Positions 51,553 to 60,797 of a stretch of 64,000 bases of DNA are shown here, piece by piece (positions within the stretch are counted from its first letter, which is position 1; every line of letters starts with the position of its first letter). The stretch spans positions 8,122,001 to 8,186,000 of the forward strand of contig NZ_CP109442.1 in NCBI RefSeq assembly GCF_036227205.1, given 5' to 3'. The notes beneath the pieces were generated by a model. It ran no database searches and had not been told where the DNA came from. It worked only from the letters and a program-made list of their open reading frames with translations. The translations under genes were made by a program, and so were the position numbers. Origin of the DNA: Amycolatopsis sp. NBC_01480. Its GTDB lineage: Bacteria; Actinomycetota; Actinomycetes; Mycobacteriales; Pseudonocardiaceae.

Positions 51553-52722
51553 TCAGGCCACGGGGGCCGGGCGCCGCAGGGCCTGGCGGCGCAAGCGCGT
51601 GAACTGCTTGGCGCTGTTGAGCGCGAACACCCCGACGGTGGCGCCGTCACGCTGATACGTCGCGACAAACGCGCCGTCCTCGGCTGAACCCTCCACGAAC
51701 ACCACCTCGTCGCCGGGCTCGGGGTGCCCGGCGAGCTGGAGCGTACCGGAGTACTGGTCCGACCAGACGTAGCCGCTCGGCGCGTAATGCCGGGTCACGT
51801 GCCCGGCCAGCAGGTTCGCGACGGCCACCGGCGCCTGCTCGCTGGCGTTCGTCCAGTGCTCGTGCCGGTGCCGGACGCCGGTTTCCGCATGCGCGTACGC
51901 CGCGACGTCGCCGACTGCGACGACGTTCGGCAGCTTCGTGACCAGCCCGCTCGAGGTGTGCACGCCGTTGCCGACCTCGAGGCCGGAGCCGGTGAGCCAG
52001 TCCGTGGCCGGGACCATGCCGATGCCGACGACCACCACGTCCGCGGGCAGCTCCTCACCGCCGGTCAGCCGGACGCCGGTGACCTGGCCGCCGATGGTCA
52101 GCAGGGTTTCGACGGCGGCGCCGCAACGCAATGTCGTGCCGTGCCGGGCGTGCAGCCCCGCGCAGGCCTCGGCCAGCCGCGGGCCGAGCACCCGGGCGAG
52201 CGGCGTTTCCAGCGCTTCCAGCACCGTGACGTCGAGGCCCAGGGCCCGGGCGGTGGACGCGACCTCGGCGCCGATGAAGCCCGCGCCGACGATCACCACC
52301 CGCGCGCCGGGAACGAGTTCTTCCCGCAGGGCCAAGGAATCCTCGAGGGTACGCAGCACGTGGACGCCCGCGATGCCCTCGGTCCCCGGCAGGGTCCGGG
52401 CGCGCCCGCCGGTCGCGAGCACCACCCCGTCGACGGCCAGCTCGCCGTCGGAGAGCACCACCCGCCCGGTGGCCGGGTCGAGCCGCTCCGCGCGCGTGCC
52501 GAGCCGCAGTTCCAGCGACGCCGTGTCGTCGGCGTCGAGCAGGTCCAGCGACTCGCGCGCCGCCGTGCCGGCGAGGAACGCCTTCGACAGCGGCGGCCGG
52601 TCGTACGGCAGGTGCGGCTCTTCGCCGACCAGCACGACCCGCCCGTCGAACCCCTGCGCCCGCAGCTCCTGCGCGGCGCGGGCCCCGGCCAGCGAGGCGC
52701 CGATGATCGCGACGCTCTTCAC
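51553..52722 (-). CDS. FAD/NAD(P)-dependent ferredoxin reductase
   Basis: A 389-residue two-dinucleotide-domain flavoprotein: FAD site VAIIGASLAGARAAQELR, second Rossmann VVIVGAGFIGAEVASTARALG, and the FAD contact VVAVGDVAAYAH. Rubredoxin/ferredoxin-reductase type (HcaD/BphA4-like) with the C-terminal reductase domain (SDQYSGTLQLAGHPEPGDEVVFVEG). GTG 52722 overlaps the Rieske ferredoxin stop (GTGA). Would pass electrons from NAD(P)H to that ferredoxin, for a Rieske oxygenase. Confidence 0.9.
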   Translation of the reverse strand: MKSVAIIGASLAGARAAQELRAQGFDGRVVLVGEEPHLPYDRPPLSKAFLAGTAARESLDLLDADDTASLELRLGTRAERLDPATGRVVLSDGELAVDGVVLATGGRARTLPGTEGIAGVHVLRTLEDSLALREELVPGARVVIVGAGFIGAEVASTARALGLDVTVLEALETPLARVLGPRLAEACAGLHARHGTTLRCGAAVETLLTIGGQVTGVRLTGGEELPADVVVVGIGMVPATDWLTGSGLEVGNGVHTSSGLVTKLPNVVAVGDVAAYAHAETGVRHRHEHWTNASEQAPVAVANLLAGHVTRHYAPSGYVWSDQYSGTLQLAGHPEPGDEVVFVEGSAEDGAFVATYQRDGATVGVFALNSAKQFTRLRRQALRRPAPVA

Positions 52723-53036
52723 GCCGCGTTCTCCCGGGCGTCGGACTGCACGTAGACGACGCCTTCCTCGACCAGCACCGAGTACGTGCGCACGGGCTTC
52801 TTCGCGGGCAGGCAGGAGGGCATCCCGGTCCGCAGGTCGAACAGTGCCGCGTGCAGCGGGCACTCGACGAAGCAGCCCTCCAGCCAGCCCTCGGACAGCG
52901 ACGCGTCCTGGTGGCTGCAGGTGTCGTCGATGGCGTACAGCTCACCGTCGGCGTTGAACACCGCGATCGGCTCGGGGCCCGCGATCCGGACGGATTCGCC
53001 GGGCGGCAGTTCGTCCACTGTGCACGCGCGTTGCAT
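52719..53036 (-). CDS. Rieske [2Fe-2S] ferredoxin
   Basis: A 105-residue Rieske protein with both ligand pairs: CSHQDASLSEGW (C-x-H) and CPLHAALFDLRTG (C-x2-H). No signal peptide. ATG 53036 has GGAGG 6 nt upstream; an ATG 18 bases earlier lacks a good site. First gene of the electron-transfer pair with the reductase. The distant GbcA-like oxygenase at 58946 is a possible partner, because no oxygenase lies in this operon. Confidence 0.9.
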   Translation of the reverse strand: MQRACTVDELPPGESVRIAGPEPIAVFNADGELYAIDDTCSHQDASLSEGWLEGCFVECPLHAALFDLRTGMPSCLPAKKPVRTYSVLVEEGVVYVQSDARENAA

Positions 53037-53187
53037 CGAGAGCCTCCGAGACAAATGGGGGAGTTGCGTATTAAGGAACGCGAGACGCGATACGCAACAA
53101 GTCTGAATCGGCGGCCGGGCTCCGTCAAGGGTTACGAACCAGTAGATCCGGGCGGATTTTTGCTGGCCCGCAAGGGCCTCCGGCGTA

Positions 53188-53236
53188 CGTCAAGGACTCC
53201 TTACCCGCGTCCCACGCGGGTAAGGAGTCCTTGACG
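53188..53236. terminator. Long perfect hairpin downstream of choline dehydrogenase
   Basis: 23-bp perfect arms (53188-53210 and 53214-53236) around a 3-nt loop; the arm includes caaggactccttacccgc. It lies between the end of the choline dehydrogenase operon and the Rieske ferredoxin gene. Very stable stem; a terminator or dispersed repeat. Confidence 0.8.
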
Positions 53237-53245
53237 GAGCCGGGG

Positions 53246-54904
53246 TCAGGCGGGGAGGTGCCGGTGGAAGGGCTGCTTGAGCGGGGCGAGCGGGGTGTTG
53301 CCGAGGATCAGGTCGGCGGACTTCTCGGCGGTCATCATCACCGGGGCGTAGATGTTGCCGTTGGGGATGTAGGGCATCACGGACGCGTCGACCACCCGCA
53401 GCCCCTCGGTGCCGTGGACCCGCATGGTCTCGGGGTCCACCACCGACTGCTCGTCCACGCCCATCTTCGCGGTGCACGAAGGGTGCAGCGCGGTCTCGGC
53501 GTCCTTCGCGACCCAGTCGAGGATCTGCTCGTCGGTCTCCACCTCGGGCCCGGGGGAGATCTCGCCGCCGTTGTACGGGTCGAGCGCGGACTGGTTGAGG
53601 ATCTTGCGCGCCACCCGCACGGCCTCCACCCACTCGCGGCGGTCGTTCTCGGTGGACAGGTAGTTGAACTTCAGCGCCGGGTGCTCGCGCGGGTCGGTCG
53701 AGGTGATCTTGACCGTGCCGCGGGTGTCGGCGTACATCGGGCCGACGTGCACCTGGTAGCCGTGGCCGCCGGCCGGCACCGAGCCGTCGTAGCGGATGGC
53801 CACCGGCAGGAAGTGGAACATCAGGTTCGGGTACGCGACTTCTTCGTTGCTGCGGACGAAACCGCCGCCCTCGAAGTGGTTGGTCGCGGCCGGCCCGGAG
53901 CGCAGGAACAGCCACTGCGCGCCGATGTAGGGCCGCTTCCACTTGGCCAGCGAGGGCTGCATGGAGACCGGCTGCTTGCAGGCGTACTGGATGTACACCT
54001 CGAGGTGGTCCTGCAGGTTCTCGCCGACGCCGGGTAGATCGCGCACCACGTCGATGCCCAGCCGTTCCAGCTCGGCCGCGTTGCCGACGCCGGACAGCTG
54101 GAGCAGCTGCGGCGTGTTGACCGCGCCGCCGCAGAGAATGATCTCCTTGCCGTACACCTCGCCCGGCGCGCCGCGGCCCTGCGAGTACTCGACGCCGATC
54201 GCGCGGGTGCCGTCGAAGAGGATCTGCGAGACGAACGCGTGGGTCTTGACCGTCAGGTTCGGCCGGTGCATCACCGGGTGCAGGTACGCGCGGGCGGCCG
54301 AGAGGCGGCGGCCCTTGCGCACGTTGCGGTCGAAGGCCGCGAAGCCCTCCTGACGGTAGCCGTTGACGTCGTCCGTGCGCGGGTAACCCGCCTCGACGGC
54401 GGCGTCGAAGAACGCTTGGAACAACGGGTTGGTCGCGGGCCCGCGCTCCAGCTCCAGCGGTCCGCTGTGGCCGCGCCACTGCCCGTCCGGCGCGTCGGCC
54501 AGGCAGTTTTCCATGCGCTGGAAGTAGGGCAGGCAGTGCGCGTAGTCCCAAGTGGACATTCCGGGGTCGCCGGCCCAGCGCTCGTAGTCCAGCGGGTTGC
54601 CGCGCTGGAAGATCATCCCGTTGATGCTGCTGGACCCGCCGAGCACCTTGCCGCGGGCGTGGTAGATCCGCCGCCGGTTCATGTGCGGCTCGGGCTCGCT
54701 GCGGTAGCCCCAGTCGTAGAACTTGCTGCCGATCGGGAAGGTCAGCGCGGCGGGCATGTGGATGAACACGTCCCACTTGGCGTCGGAGCGACCGGCCTCC
54801 AGCACCAGCACCTTCGTGGCCGGGTCGGCCGACAGCCGGTTCGCGAGCGCGCAGCCCGCCGAGCCGCCGCCGACGATGACGAAGTCGTAGCCTTCGGAAC
54901 TCAT
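53246..54904 (-). CDS. betA: Choline dehydrogenase (GMC oxidoreductase)
   Basis: A 552-residue GMC enzyme: FAD motif [18 protein letters not shown], signature [21 protein letters not shown] near residue 90, the active-site HPSCTAKMG near residue 465 and the C-terminal [20 protein letters not shown]. Same length and motifs as BetA choline dehydrogenases, which oxidise choline to betaine aldehyde. Placement behind an APC permease and betaine-aldehyde-dehydrogenase-like gene supports the assignment. Fourteen nt separate it from the permease. Confidence 0.88.
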   Translation of the reverse strand: MSSEGYDFVIVGGGSAGCALANRLSADPATKVLVLEAGRSDAKWDVFIHMPAALTFPIGSKFYDWGYRSEPEPHMNRRRIYHARGKVLGGSSSINGMIFQRGNPLDYERWAGDPGMSTWDYAHCLPYFQRMENCLADAPDGQWRGHSGPLELERGPATNPLFQAFFDAAVEAGYPRTDDVNGYRQEGFAAFDRNVRKGRRLSAARAYLHPVMHRPNLTVKTHAFVSQILFDGTRAIGVEYSQGRGAPGEVYGKEIILCGGAVNTPQLLQLSGVGNAAELERLGIDVVRDLPGVGENLQDHLEVYIQYACKQPVSMQPSLAKWKRPYIGAQWLFLRSGPAATNHFEGGGFVRSNEEVAYPNLMFHFLPVAIRYDGSVPAGGHGYQVHVGPMYADTRGTVKITSTDPREHPALKFNYLSTENDRREWVEAVRVARKILNQSALDPYNGGEISPGPEVETDEQILDWVAKDAETALHPSCTAKMGVDEQSVVDPETMRVHGTEGLRVVDASVMPYIPNGNIYAPVMMTAEKSADLILGNTPLAPLKQPFHRHLPA

Positions 54905-54917
54905 CTGTCCTCCTTCG

Positions 54918-56474
54918 CTATCCGGCCACCGCGTCGGGCTGCTGTTCGGGATCGGCGTGCCCGGCCGCCCAGCGCCGCCGCCGGATCGCCAGCATGATGC
55001 CGCCGACCACGGCGATCAGGGCGGTGATCAGCACCGCGCCCCACTGGAAGTACCAGTGGTCGTTGCCGTAGACCTCGGGCCGCGGCCAGAGCAGGTTGAT
55101 GGTCATGCCCGCGCCGTAGAGCACGGCGACCAGGTTCACCAGCGTGCCCCAGCGGCCGAGCTTGAAGTACGGCCCGTGCCCCGGCCGCGGCCACTGCCCG
55201 CGCAGGCGGCGCAGCAGCATCGGGGCGGTCACCATCAGGTACGGGATGTAGAACAGGATGATCGCGGTCGAGGTGAGCACGAAAAACGCGCGCTGGTTGC
55301 CGAGGTTGATCAGCAGCACCACCACGGTCAGCCCGCCGGTGATCAGCGCCGGCACCACCGGCGTCTTCGACCGCGGGGACACCTTCGAGAGCGCCTTGCT
55401 GAACGGCAGCCGCCCGTCGCGGGCCATGGCGAAGGTCATCCGGATCGCCGCGGTCTGCACCGCCAGGCAGCACACGGTGATCGCGATCGCCGAGCAGATC
55501 AGGAACGCGTCGCCGAGCCCGGTGCCCAGCGTGCTCTTGAGCAGGTACGGCATCCCGGACGTGCTCAGCTCGCTGGCGTTCAGGTCGCCGACCGCCATCA
55601 TGCCGACGAGCATCATCAGCCCGCCGACCAGGAACGCGGCGGTGATCGCCCGGAGGATGGCGCGCGGCGCGTGCCGGCGCGGCTGCGTGGTCTCCTCGGC
55701 GAGCGAGCCCGCGGTGTCGAAGCCGTAGAACACGTACGCGCTCATCAAGGACGCCACCAGGAACGCGCCGAGGTAGCCGAGCGGCTGGCCCGCGCCGGTG
55801 CCGTGGGTGTCGAACACCAGGCCCGGCCCGCGCTTGATGTGCACGGCCAGCGCGATGATCAGCAGCACGCTCGCGATCAGCTCCACGGCCACGCCGAAGT
55901 TGTTGATCTTCGCCATCAGCTTGACGCCGATGATGTTCACGATGGTCGCGAACACCACCAGCACCAGCGCGAGGATGATCGCGTTCTGCGCGCCGCCGGG
56001 GGTGGAGGTGAGCCCGGCGTCGGCGTCGCTGCCGACGATCTGGAACGCCGTGGACACCTGCGGCAGGATGATCTGGTAGGCCACCGCGACGGCCGCGGCG
56101 GTCACGATCGCGCCGATGATCATGATCCAGCCGGCCAGCCACGACGTGACGGGTTTCGCGATCTGCTTGGCCCACTGGTAGACCGAGCCGGCGAGCGGGA
56201 ACTGCCCGGCCAATTCGGAGAAGCAGAGCGCCACCGCGAGCTGGCCGATGAACACCAGCGGCCAGGTCCAGATGAAGGCCGGGCCGCCGGAGCCGAAGCC
56301 GAAGAAGAACAGCTGGAACACGCCGGTCATGATCGAGATGTAGCTGAACCCGGCGGCGAAGCTGGAGAAGGAGCCGAGGGAGCGTTCGAGTTCCTGGCGG
56401 TAGCCGAACTTCGCGAGTTCGGAGCTGTCGGACCCGGCGGACCCCTCGCCCGCGGGCTTGGATCGTGTGGTCAT
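54918..56474 (-). CDS. APC-superfamily amino-acid/choline-type permease
   Basis: A 518-residue 12-helix permease: start [27 protein letters not shown], then [24 protein letters not shown], and [27 protein letters not shown], the pattern of the amino acid-polyamine-organocation family. BCCT transporters usually take up choline in bacteria; here an APC-type protein takes that place. ATG 56474 with GAGGA upstream. Encoded between betB and betA, so probably imports choline or a related amine. Confidence 0.87.
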   Translation of the reverse strand: MTTRSKPAGEGSAGSDSSELAKFGYRQELERSLGSFSSFAAGFSYISIMTGVFQLFFFGFGSGGPAFIWTWPLVFIGQLAVALCFSELAGQFPLAGSVYQWAKQIAKPVTSWLAGWIMIIGAIVTAAAVAVAYQIILPQVSTAFQIVGSDADAGLTSTPGGAQNAIILALVLVVFATIVNIIGVKLMAKINNFGVAVELIASVLLIIALAVHIKRGPGLVFDTHGTGAGQPLGYLGAFLVASLMSAYVFYGFDTAGSLAEETTQPRRHAPRAILRAITAAFLVGGLMMLVGMMAVGDLNASELSTSGMPYLLKSTLGTGLGDAFLICSAIAITVCCLAVQTAAIRMTFAMARDGRLPFSKALSKVSPRSKTPVVPALITGGLTVVVLLINLGNQRAFFVLTSTAIILFYIPYLMVTAPMLLRRLRGQWPRPGHGPYFKLGRWGTLVNLVAVLYGAGMTINLLWPRPEVYGNDHWYFQWGAVLITALIAVVGGIMLAIRRRRWAAGHADPEQQPDAVAG

Positions 56475-56506
56475 GATTTGTCCTCGTGGTGGGGGTGGGA
56501 GCGGAG

Positions 56507-57967
56507 TCAGCCGGTGAACCAGCGTTGCGGTGCGGGATCGATGTTGTGGTAGATGTGCTTGGCCTCGCGGTACTCGTCCAGCCCCGAGGGGCCGAGCTCG
56601 CGCCCGATGCCGGACTTGCCGAAACCTCCCCACTCGGCCTGGGGGAGGTACGGGTGGTAGTCGTTGATCCACACGGTGCCGTGGCGCAGGGCCCCGGCCA
56701 CGCGCTGGGCGCGGCCGGCGTCCGAGGTCCAGACGGCGCCCGCGAGCCCGTAGTCCGTGTCGTTCGCCAGCTCGATCGCCTCGGCCTCGGTGGCGAACCG
56801 CTCGACCGTGACCACCGGCCCGAACACCTCCTCCCGCACCACCGCCATGTCCCGGGTGCAGTCCGAGAACACCGTGGGGCGCAAGAAGAATCCGTGACGC
56901 AGGTGCTCCTCGGTGGGCCGTGCGCCGCCCGCTCGCAGTGTCGCGCCGGCCTCGATCGCGCCGGCGATGTAACCCTCGACCTTCGCGCGGTGCGCGGCCG
57001 ACACGAGCGGGCCCGCTTCGGTGTCCGGGTCGAGGCCGCGGCCGAGCCGGATCCGGCCGGCCCGCGCGGCCAGCTCGTCGACGAACCGGTCGTGCACCCC
57101 GTCCTGGACGATCAGCCGCGCGCCGGCCGAGCAGACCTGTCCGGAGTGGACGAACGCGGCGGCCAGGGCGTAGTCCACCGCGGTGTCGAAATCGGCGTCG
57201 TCGAAGACCACGTTGGGGTTCTTGCCGCCCAGCTCCAGCGCCACCCGGCGGACCCCGCGCGCGGCGGCGGCCATGATCTTCTCGCCGGTGGCCAGCCCGC
57301 CGGTGAACGACACCAGGTCCACGCCCGGGTGCTCGACCAGCGCGGCGCCCACCGGGCCGGGCCCGAGCAGCAGGTTCACCACGCCCGCGGGCACCCCGGC
57401 CTCTTCGGCCAGCGCGACCAGCGCGACGGTGGTCAGCGGGGTGACCTCACTCGGCTTGAGCACCAGGGTGTTGCCCGCGGCCAGCGCCGGCGCGACCTTC
57501 CAGGACATCTGCAGCAGCGGGTAGTTCCACGGCGCGATCAGCGCGCAGACGCCCACCGGCTCGTGCACGATCCGGCTGATCGCCTTCGGGTTCCCGGTGT
57601 CCACCACGCGTCCTGCGTCGGTCAGGCTCGCGTAATAACGGAAGACGGCGGTGACGTCGTCCACGTCGATGCGGCCTTCGGCGAGCGTTTTACCGGTGTC
57701 GAGGCTTTCGGTGCGGGCTAGGTCTTCGCGGTCCCGTTGCAGCAAGGCGGCGATGCGGGTGAGCAGATCAGCCCGTTCGCTCGCGGTGGTTCGGCGCCAA
57801 GGCCCGCTGTCGAACGCGCGGCGGGCGGCGGTCACGGCGGCGCCGACCTCGGCCGGCCCGGCGACGGCCACGGTCTTCAGCACCTCGCCGTCGGCGGGGT
57901 TGAGCACTTCGGCGCGCGCCCCGTCGGACGCTTCGGTCCAGATCCCGTCGATGTGGAGGTCCTTCAT
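56507..57967 (-). CDS. betB: Aldehyde dehydrogenase, betaine aldehyde dehydrogenase-like
   Basis: A 486-residue NAD-dependent aldehyde dehydrogenase: VNLLLGPGPVG and VSFTGGLATGEKI for cofactor binding, ALELGGKNPNVVFDDAD (general-base Glu) and HSGQVCSAGARLIVQ (catalytic Cys near residue 280), NDTDYGLAGAVWTSD. Ends with LDEYREAKHIYHNI. Close to BetB-type enzymes, which convert betaine aldehyde to glycine betaine. First gene of the betB-permease-betA unit, divergent from a TetR gene with palindromes between. Confidence 0.86.
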   Translation of the reverse strand: MKDLHIDGIWTEASDGARAEVLNPADGEVLKTVAVAGPAEVGAAVTAARRAFDSGPWRRTTASERADLLTRIAALLQRDREDLARTESLDTGKTLAEGRIDVDDVTAVFRYYASLTDAGRVVDTGNPKAISRIVHEPVGVCALIAPWNYPLLQMSWKVAPALAAGNTLVLKPSEVTPLTTVALVALAEEAGVPAGVVNLLLGPGPVGAALVEHPGVDLVSFTGGLATGEKIMAAAARGVRRVALELGGKNPNVVFDDADFDTAVDYALAAAFVHSGQVCSAGARLIVQDGVHDRFVDELAARAGRIRLGRGLDPDTEAGPLVSAAHRAKVEGYIAGAIEAGATLRAGGARPTEEHLRHGFFLRPTVFSDCTRDMAVVREEVFGPVVTVERFATEAEAIELANDTDYGLAGAVWTSDAGRAQRVAGALRHGTVWINDYHPYLPQAEWGGFGKSGIGRELGPSGLDEYREAKHIYHNIDPAPQRWFTG

Positions 57968-58011
57968 GAGGCCTTCCCGTTCGTGCGGAGGTGACGCGGG
58001 GCACTTCGAGT

Positions 58012-58043
58012 GCGTACATTTGTACGCGAAGCATGTACACATG
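58012..58043. promoter_or_regulatory. Two adjacent operator-like palindromes
   Basis: gcgtaca-tt-tgtacgc (58012-58027) and catgt-ac-acatg (58032-58043), both with a GTACA core, in the gap between the divergent betB-like and TetR genes. Probable sites of the TetR protein, whose ligand could be choline as for BetI. Confidence 0.6.
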
Positions 58044-58113
58044 TCCACAACGGGTTCTTCAGGTTTTCCTGGCCGTAACTCGGGGCGACCGGTGAGCGAA
58101 GGAGCTGCGGGCG

Positions 58114-58692
58114 ATGGCGACGAGGGTGTCGGCGGGGCGCCGGCTGCGTGGTCCGAACGACCCGGAGCGGCGCGCGCGGATCGCGAAGGCCGCCATCCAG
58201 GTGGTCGCGGAGCGGGGCATCGAGGGGCTGACCCACCGGGCCGTCGCGGCCGCGGCCGACGTGCCGCTCGGCTCGACCACCTACCACTTCGCGACCCTCG
58301 ACGACCTGCTCGAGGTCGCGTTGCACGAGGCGGCCGAGAACAACGTGCGCGAGCTGCGGGAGTGGGAGCAGGCCCTGGCGCCGGACGCCGATTTCGCCGC
58401 GGCGCTGGCCGAGCTGGTGATGGGCTACATCCACGAGCTGTACCCGCACACCGTCGTCGAATACGACCTGTACGTCGCGGCCATGCACCGGCCGCGGCTG
58501 CGCCCGGCGAGCGCGGCGTGGGACGACGCGCTGATCGAGCTGTTCCGCTCCCGCACCGACCCGCTCACCGGGCGGCTGCTCGCCGGGCTCTTCTGCGGCC
58601 TGCTCATGCAGGCGGCACTGTCCGAGCCACAGCCGGACCACACCGAGATCGAGGCGCTGTTCCGCCGGGCCATCGAGGGGCCCGCTGCCTGA
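58114..58692 (+). CDS. TetR-family regulator (BetI-like by position)
   Basis: A 192-residue TetR protein: HTH IAKAAIQVVAERGIEGLTHRAVAAAADVPLGSTTYHFATLDDLLEVALHEA. Divergent from the betB-permease-betA unit. By position it is the analogue of BetI, although its ligand domain shows no diagnostic choline site by eye. Probably represses that operon until choline or betaine aldehyde accumulates. Confidence 0.88.
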   Translation: MATRVSAGRRLRGPNDPERRARIAKAAIQVVAERGIEGLTHRAVAAAADVPLGSTTYHFATLDDLLEVALHEAAENNVRELREWEQALAPDADFAAALAELVMGYIHELYPHTVVEYDLYVAAMHRPRLRPASAAWDDALIELFRSRTDPLTGRLLAGLFCGLLMQAALSEPQPDHTEIEALFRRAIEGPAA

Positions 58693-58945
58693 CCGAGGCT
58701 GCTATCCGTCCGGCCCGCTCGCCCACGCCGCCGCGACGTGGGCGGTGACTTCGTGTTCACCGGCCGGAAACCGTGATCGCGCAACGGATTCCCCTACCGG
58801 CTGGTAATCGGGTGACGCGTAAATCCGTTCTTGACACCTGCCCCGGCCCGCCCGCACTCTGTTCCGTAGAGAGCAACCCGACGCGTAATACGCAACTTCA
58901 TCGCTCTTGATCCCCCGGGTCCGTTTACCGAGAGGAGCACCGCCG

Positions 58946-60067
58946 GTGACCACCACCGACCTGCCGCGGAGCCTGCTGCCCACGTTGCCCGGCCGGTACT
59001 ACACGGACCCGGCGATCTTCGCGCGCGAGCAGGAGAAGATCTTCGAGGCCGACTGGTTCTGCGCCGTGCGCTGCGCGGACCTGGCCGCGCCCGGGGCGTT
59101 CGAGACCGTCCGAATCGGACGGGAGAGCGTGATCGTCGCGCGGGCGCGCGACGGGAAGCTGGGCGCCTTCCTCAACGTCTGCCGCCACCGCGGCGCCCGG
59201 TTGTGCACCGAGGAGGCGGGCCAGGTCAAGCGGGCGTTCCAGTGCATGTACCACGCCTGGACCTACGGCCTCGACGGCAAGCTGATCGCCGCGCCCAACC
59301 TCACCGGCATGCCCGACGTCGACCGCACCGAGTACGGCCTGACCCGGGTGCACCTGCGGGAATGGCTCGGCTACGCCTGGGTCAGCCTGGCCGGGGAGCC
59401 GCCGTCCTTCGAGGGCACGGTGATGGCGGACGTCGCCGACCGGCTCGGCGGCTTGCCGGAGCTGGACGCGTACGGGATCGAGGATCTCGCGCTGGGCAAG
59501 CGCATCGAGTACGACGTGAAGGCGAACTGGAAGCAGATCATCGAGAACTTCATGGAGTGCTACCACTGCGCCACCATCCACCCGGAGCTGACCGAGGTGC
59601 TGCCGGAGTTCGCCGACGGTTACGCGGCGCAGTACTTCGTGGGCCACGGCGCCGAGTTCGGCGAGGAGGTCGCCGGGTTCACCGTGGACGGCAGCGAGGG
59701 CGTCGAGCGGCTGCCGGGCGTGGGGGAGCACCAGGACCGCCGGTACTACGCGATCACCGTCCGGCCGCAGGTGTTCGTGAACCTGGTGCCGGACCACGTG
59801 ATCCTGCACCGGATGTTCCCGCTCGCCCCGGACCGCACACTCGTCCGCTGCGACTGGCTGTACCTGCCCGGGGTGGTGGAGTCCGGAGTGGACCTGAGCC
59901 GGTCCGTCGAGCTGTTCCACCGCGTCAACCAGCAGGACTTCGAGGCGTGTGAACGCTGCCAGCTCGCGATGGACTCGCGCTCGTACGCCCGCGGCGGGGT
60001 GCTGGTGCCGAGCGAGCACCACATCGGCGCGTTCCACGACTGGGTCCGCGCGCGGACCGAAGGCTAG
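58946..60067 (+). CDS. gbcA: Rieske oxygenase alpha subunit, glycine-betaine demethylase-like
   Basis: A 373-residue Rieske non-heme iron oxygenase: CRHRGARLC and QCMYHAWTYGLDG form the 2Fe-2S site, ENFMECYHCATIHPELTEVLP gives the 2-His-1-carboxylate iron site. Sequence start RYYTDPAIFAREQEKIFEADWFC is that of GbcA/stachydrine-type demethylases. Would convert glycine betaine to dimethylglycine plus formaldehyde. GTG 58946 with AGAGGAG upstream. Its stop overlaps the convergent GntR gene on the CTAG sequence. It needs ferredoxin/reductase partners, perhaps those at 51553-53036. Confidence 0.88.
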   Translation: MTTTDLPRSLLPTLPGRYYTDPAIFAREQEKIFEADWFCAVRCADLAAPGAFETVRIGRESVIVARARDGKLGAFLNVCRHRGARLCTEEAGQVKRAFQCMYHAWTYGLDGKLIAAPNLTGMPDVDRTEYGLTRVHLREWLGYAWVSLAGEPPSFEGTVMADVADRLGGLPELDAYGIEDLALGKRIEYDVKANWKQIIENFMECYHCATIHPELTEVLPEFADGYAAQYFVGHGAEFGEEVAGFTVDGSEGVERLPGVGEHQDRRYYAITVRPQVFVNLVPDHVILHRMFPLAPDRTLVRCDWLYLPGVVESGVDLSRSVELFHRVNQQDFEACERCQLAMDSRSYARGGVLVPSEHHIGAFHDWVRARTEG

Positions 60068-60726
60068 ATCAGCGCGCGGATGGCCTGTTCGAAGCCGGTC
60101 ACGTGGTCGAGCGTCAGCTCCGCTGCCTTCTTCGCGTCGCCGTCGATGATGGCGGTGAGCAGGGGGGCGTGCTCGTTCACGTGGCCGGCCATGCCGCGCA
60201 GGCGCGGCAGGAAAACGCACCAGATACGGGTGGCGAGGTTGTCGTAGTGGATCAGGGTGTCCTCGAGGAACGGGTTGTGCACGCAGGCGTACACGGCCCG
60301 GTGCAGATCGAGGTCGATCCGCAGCAGGTCGGTGTTCCCGGCCGGTTGTTCGGTGTCGAGCTGCTCGCGCAACGCGGTCAGCCGCTCGCGGTCCCCGTCG
60401 GTCGCGCGCTCGGCCGCCGCCGCGGTGGCGGCCGGCTCCAGCGTGCGGCGGACCTCGGAGATGTGGGCGAGGTCGGAGATGTTGACGTCGGTGGCGAACG
60501 TGCCCCGGCGCGGGTAGGCGACGACCAGCCGCTCGGCCTCCAGCCGTTTCAGCGCTTCGCGGATCGGCGTGCGGCCCATGCCGAGTGAACCGCCCAGCCA
60601 CTCCTCGTTGATCGGCTCGCCCGGCTTGATGTCGAGCATGACGAGGCGGTCGCGGACGAACAGGTATGCCTGCTCCGCCAGGGACGGCCCGGTGACCGGC
60701 ATCGGTGTGTTGACCTGTGTGCGCAC
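60064..60726 (-). CDS. GntR-family (FCD-type) transcriptional regulator
   Basis: A 220-residue regulator: wHTH GPSLAEQAYLFVRDRLVMLDIKPGEPINEEWLGGSLGMGRTPIREALKRLEAERLV, then an FCD helical domain with metal-site His/Asp residues (DLDLHRAVYACVHNPFLEDTLIHYDNLATRIW). Its stop overlaps the convergent gbcA stop on CTAG. Divergent from glyA with a palindrome in the gap, so likely controls the glyA-sox operon. Confidence 0.9.
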   Translation of the reverse strand: MRTQVNTPMPVTGPSLAEQAYLFVRDRLVMLDIKPGEPINEEWLGGSLGMGRTPIREALKRLEAERLVVAYPRRGTFATDVNISDLAHISEVRRTLEPAATAAAAERATDGDRERLTALREQLDTEQPAGNTDLLRIDLDLHRAVYACVHNPFLEDTLIHYDNLATRIWCVFLPRLRGMAGHVNEHAPLLTAIIDGDAKKAAELTLDHVTGFEQAIRALI

Positions 60727-60749
60727 GCCGCCTACCCTACCGTGCAGAT

Positions 60750-60759
60750 TGATATATCA
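60750..60759. promoter_or_regulatory. Palindrome upstream of glyA, probable GntR operator
   Basis: tgatatatca, a perfect 10-bp palindrome and AT-rich island between the divergent GntR (start 60726) and glyA (start 60798) genes. Confidence 0.5.
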
Positions 60760-60797
60760 GTAGTCGACCAGCCAGCAGGCATGGAAAGCAGGCAGGA

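Noticed and set aside
53160..53240. CRISPR-like or att site at the long palindrome
   Set aside because: A single perfect hairpin at an operon end is better explained as a terminator.
60727..60797. Glycine riboswitch in front of glyA
   Set aside because: The gap is only 71 bases and has a palindromic operator but no tandem aptamer pattern.
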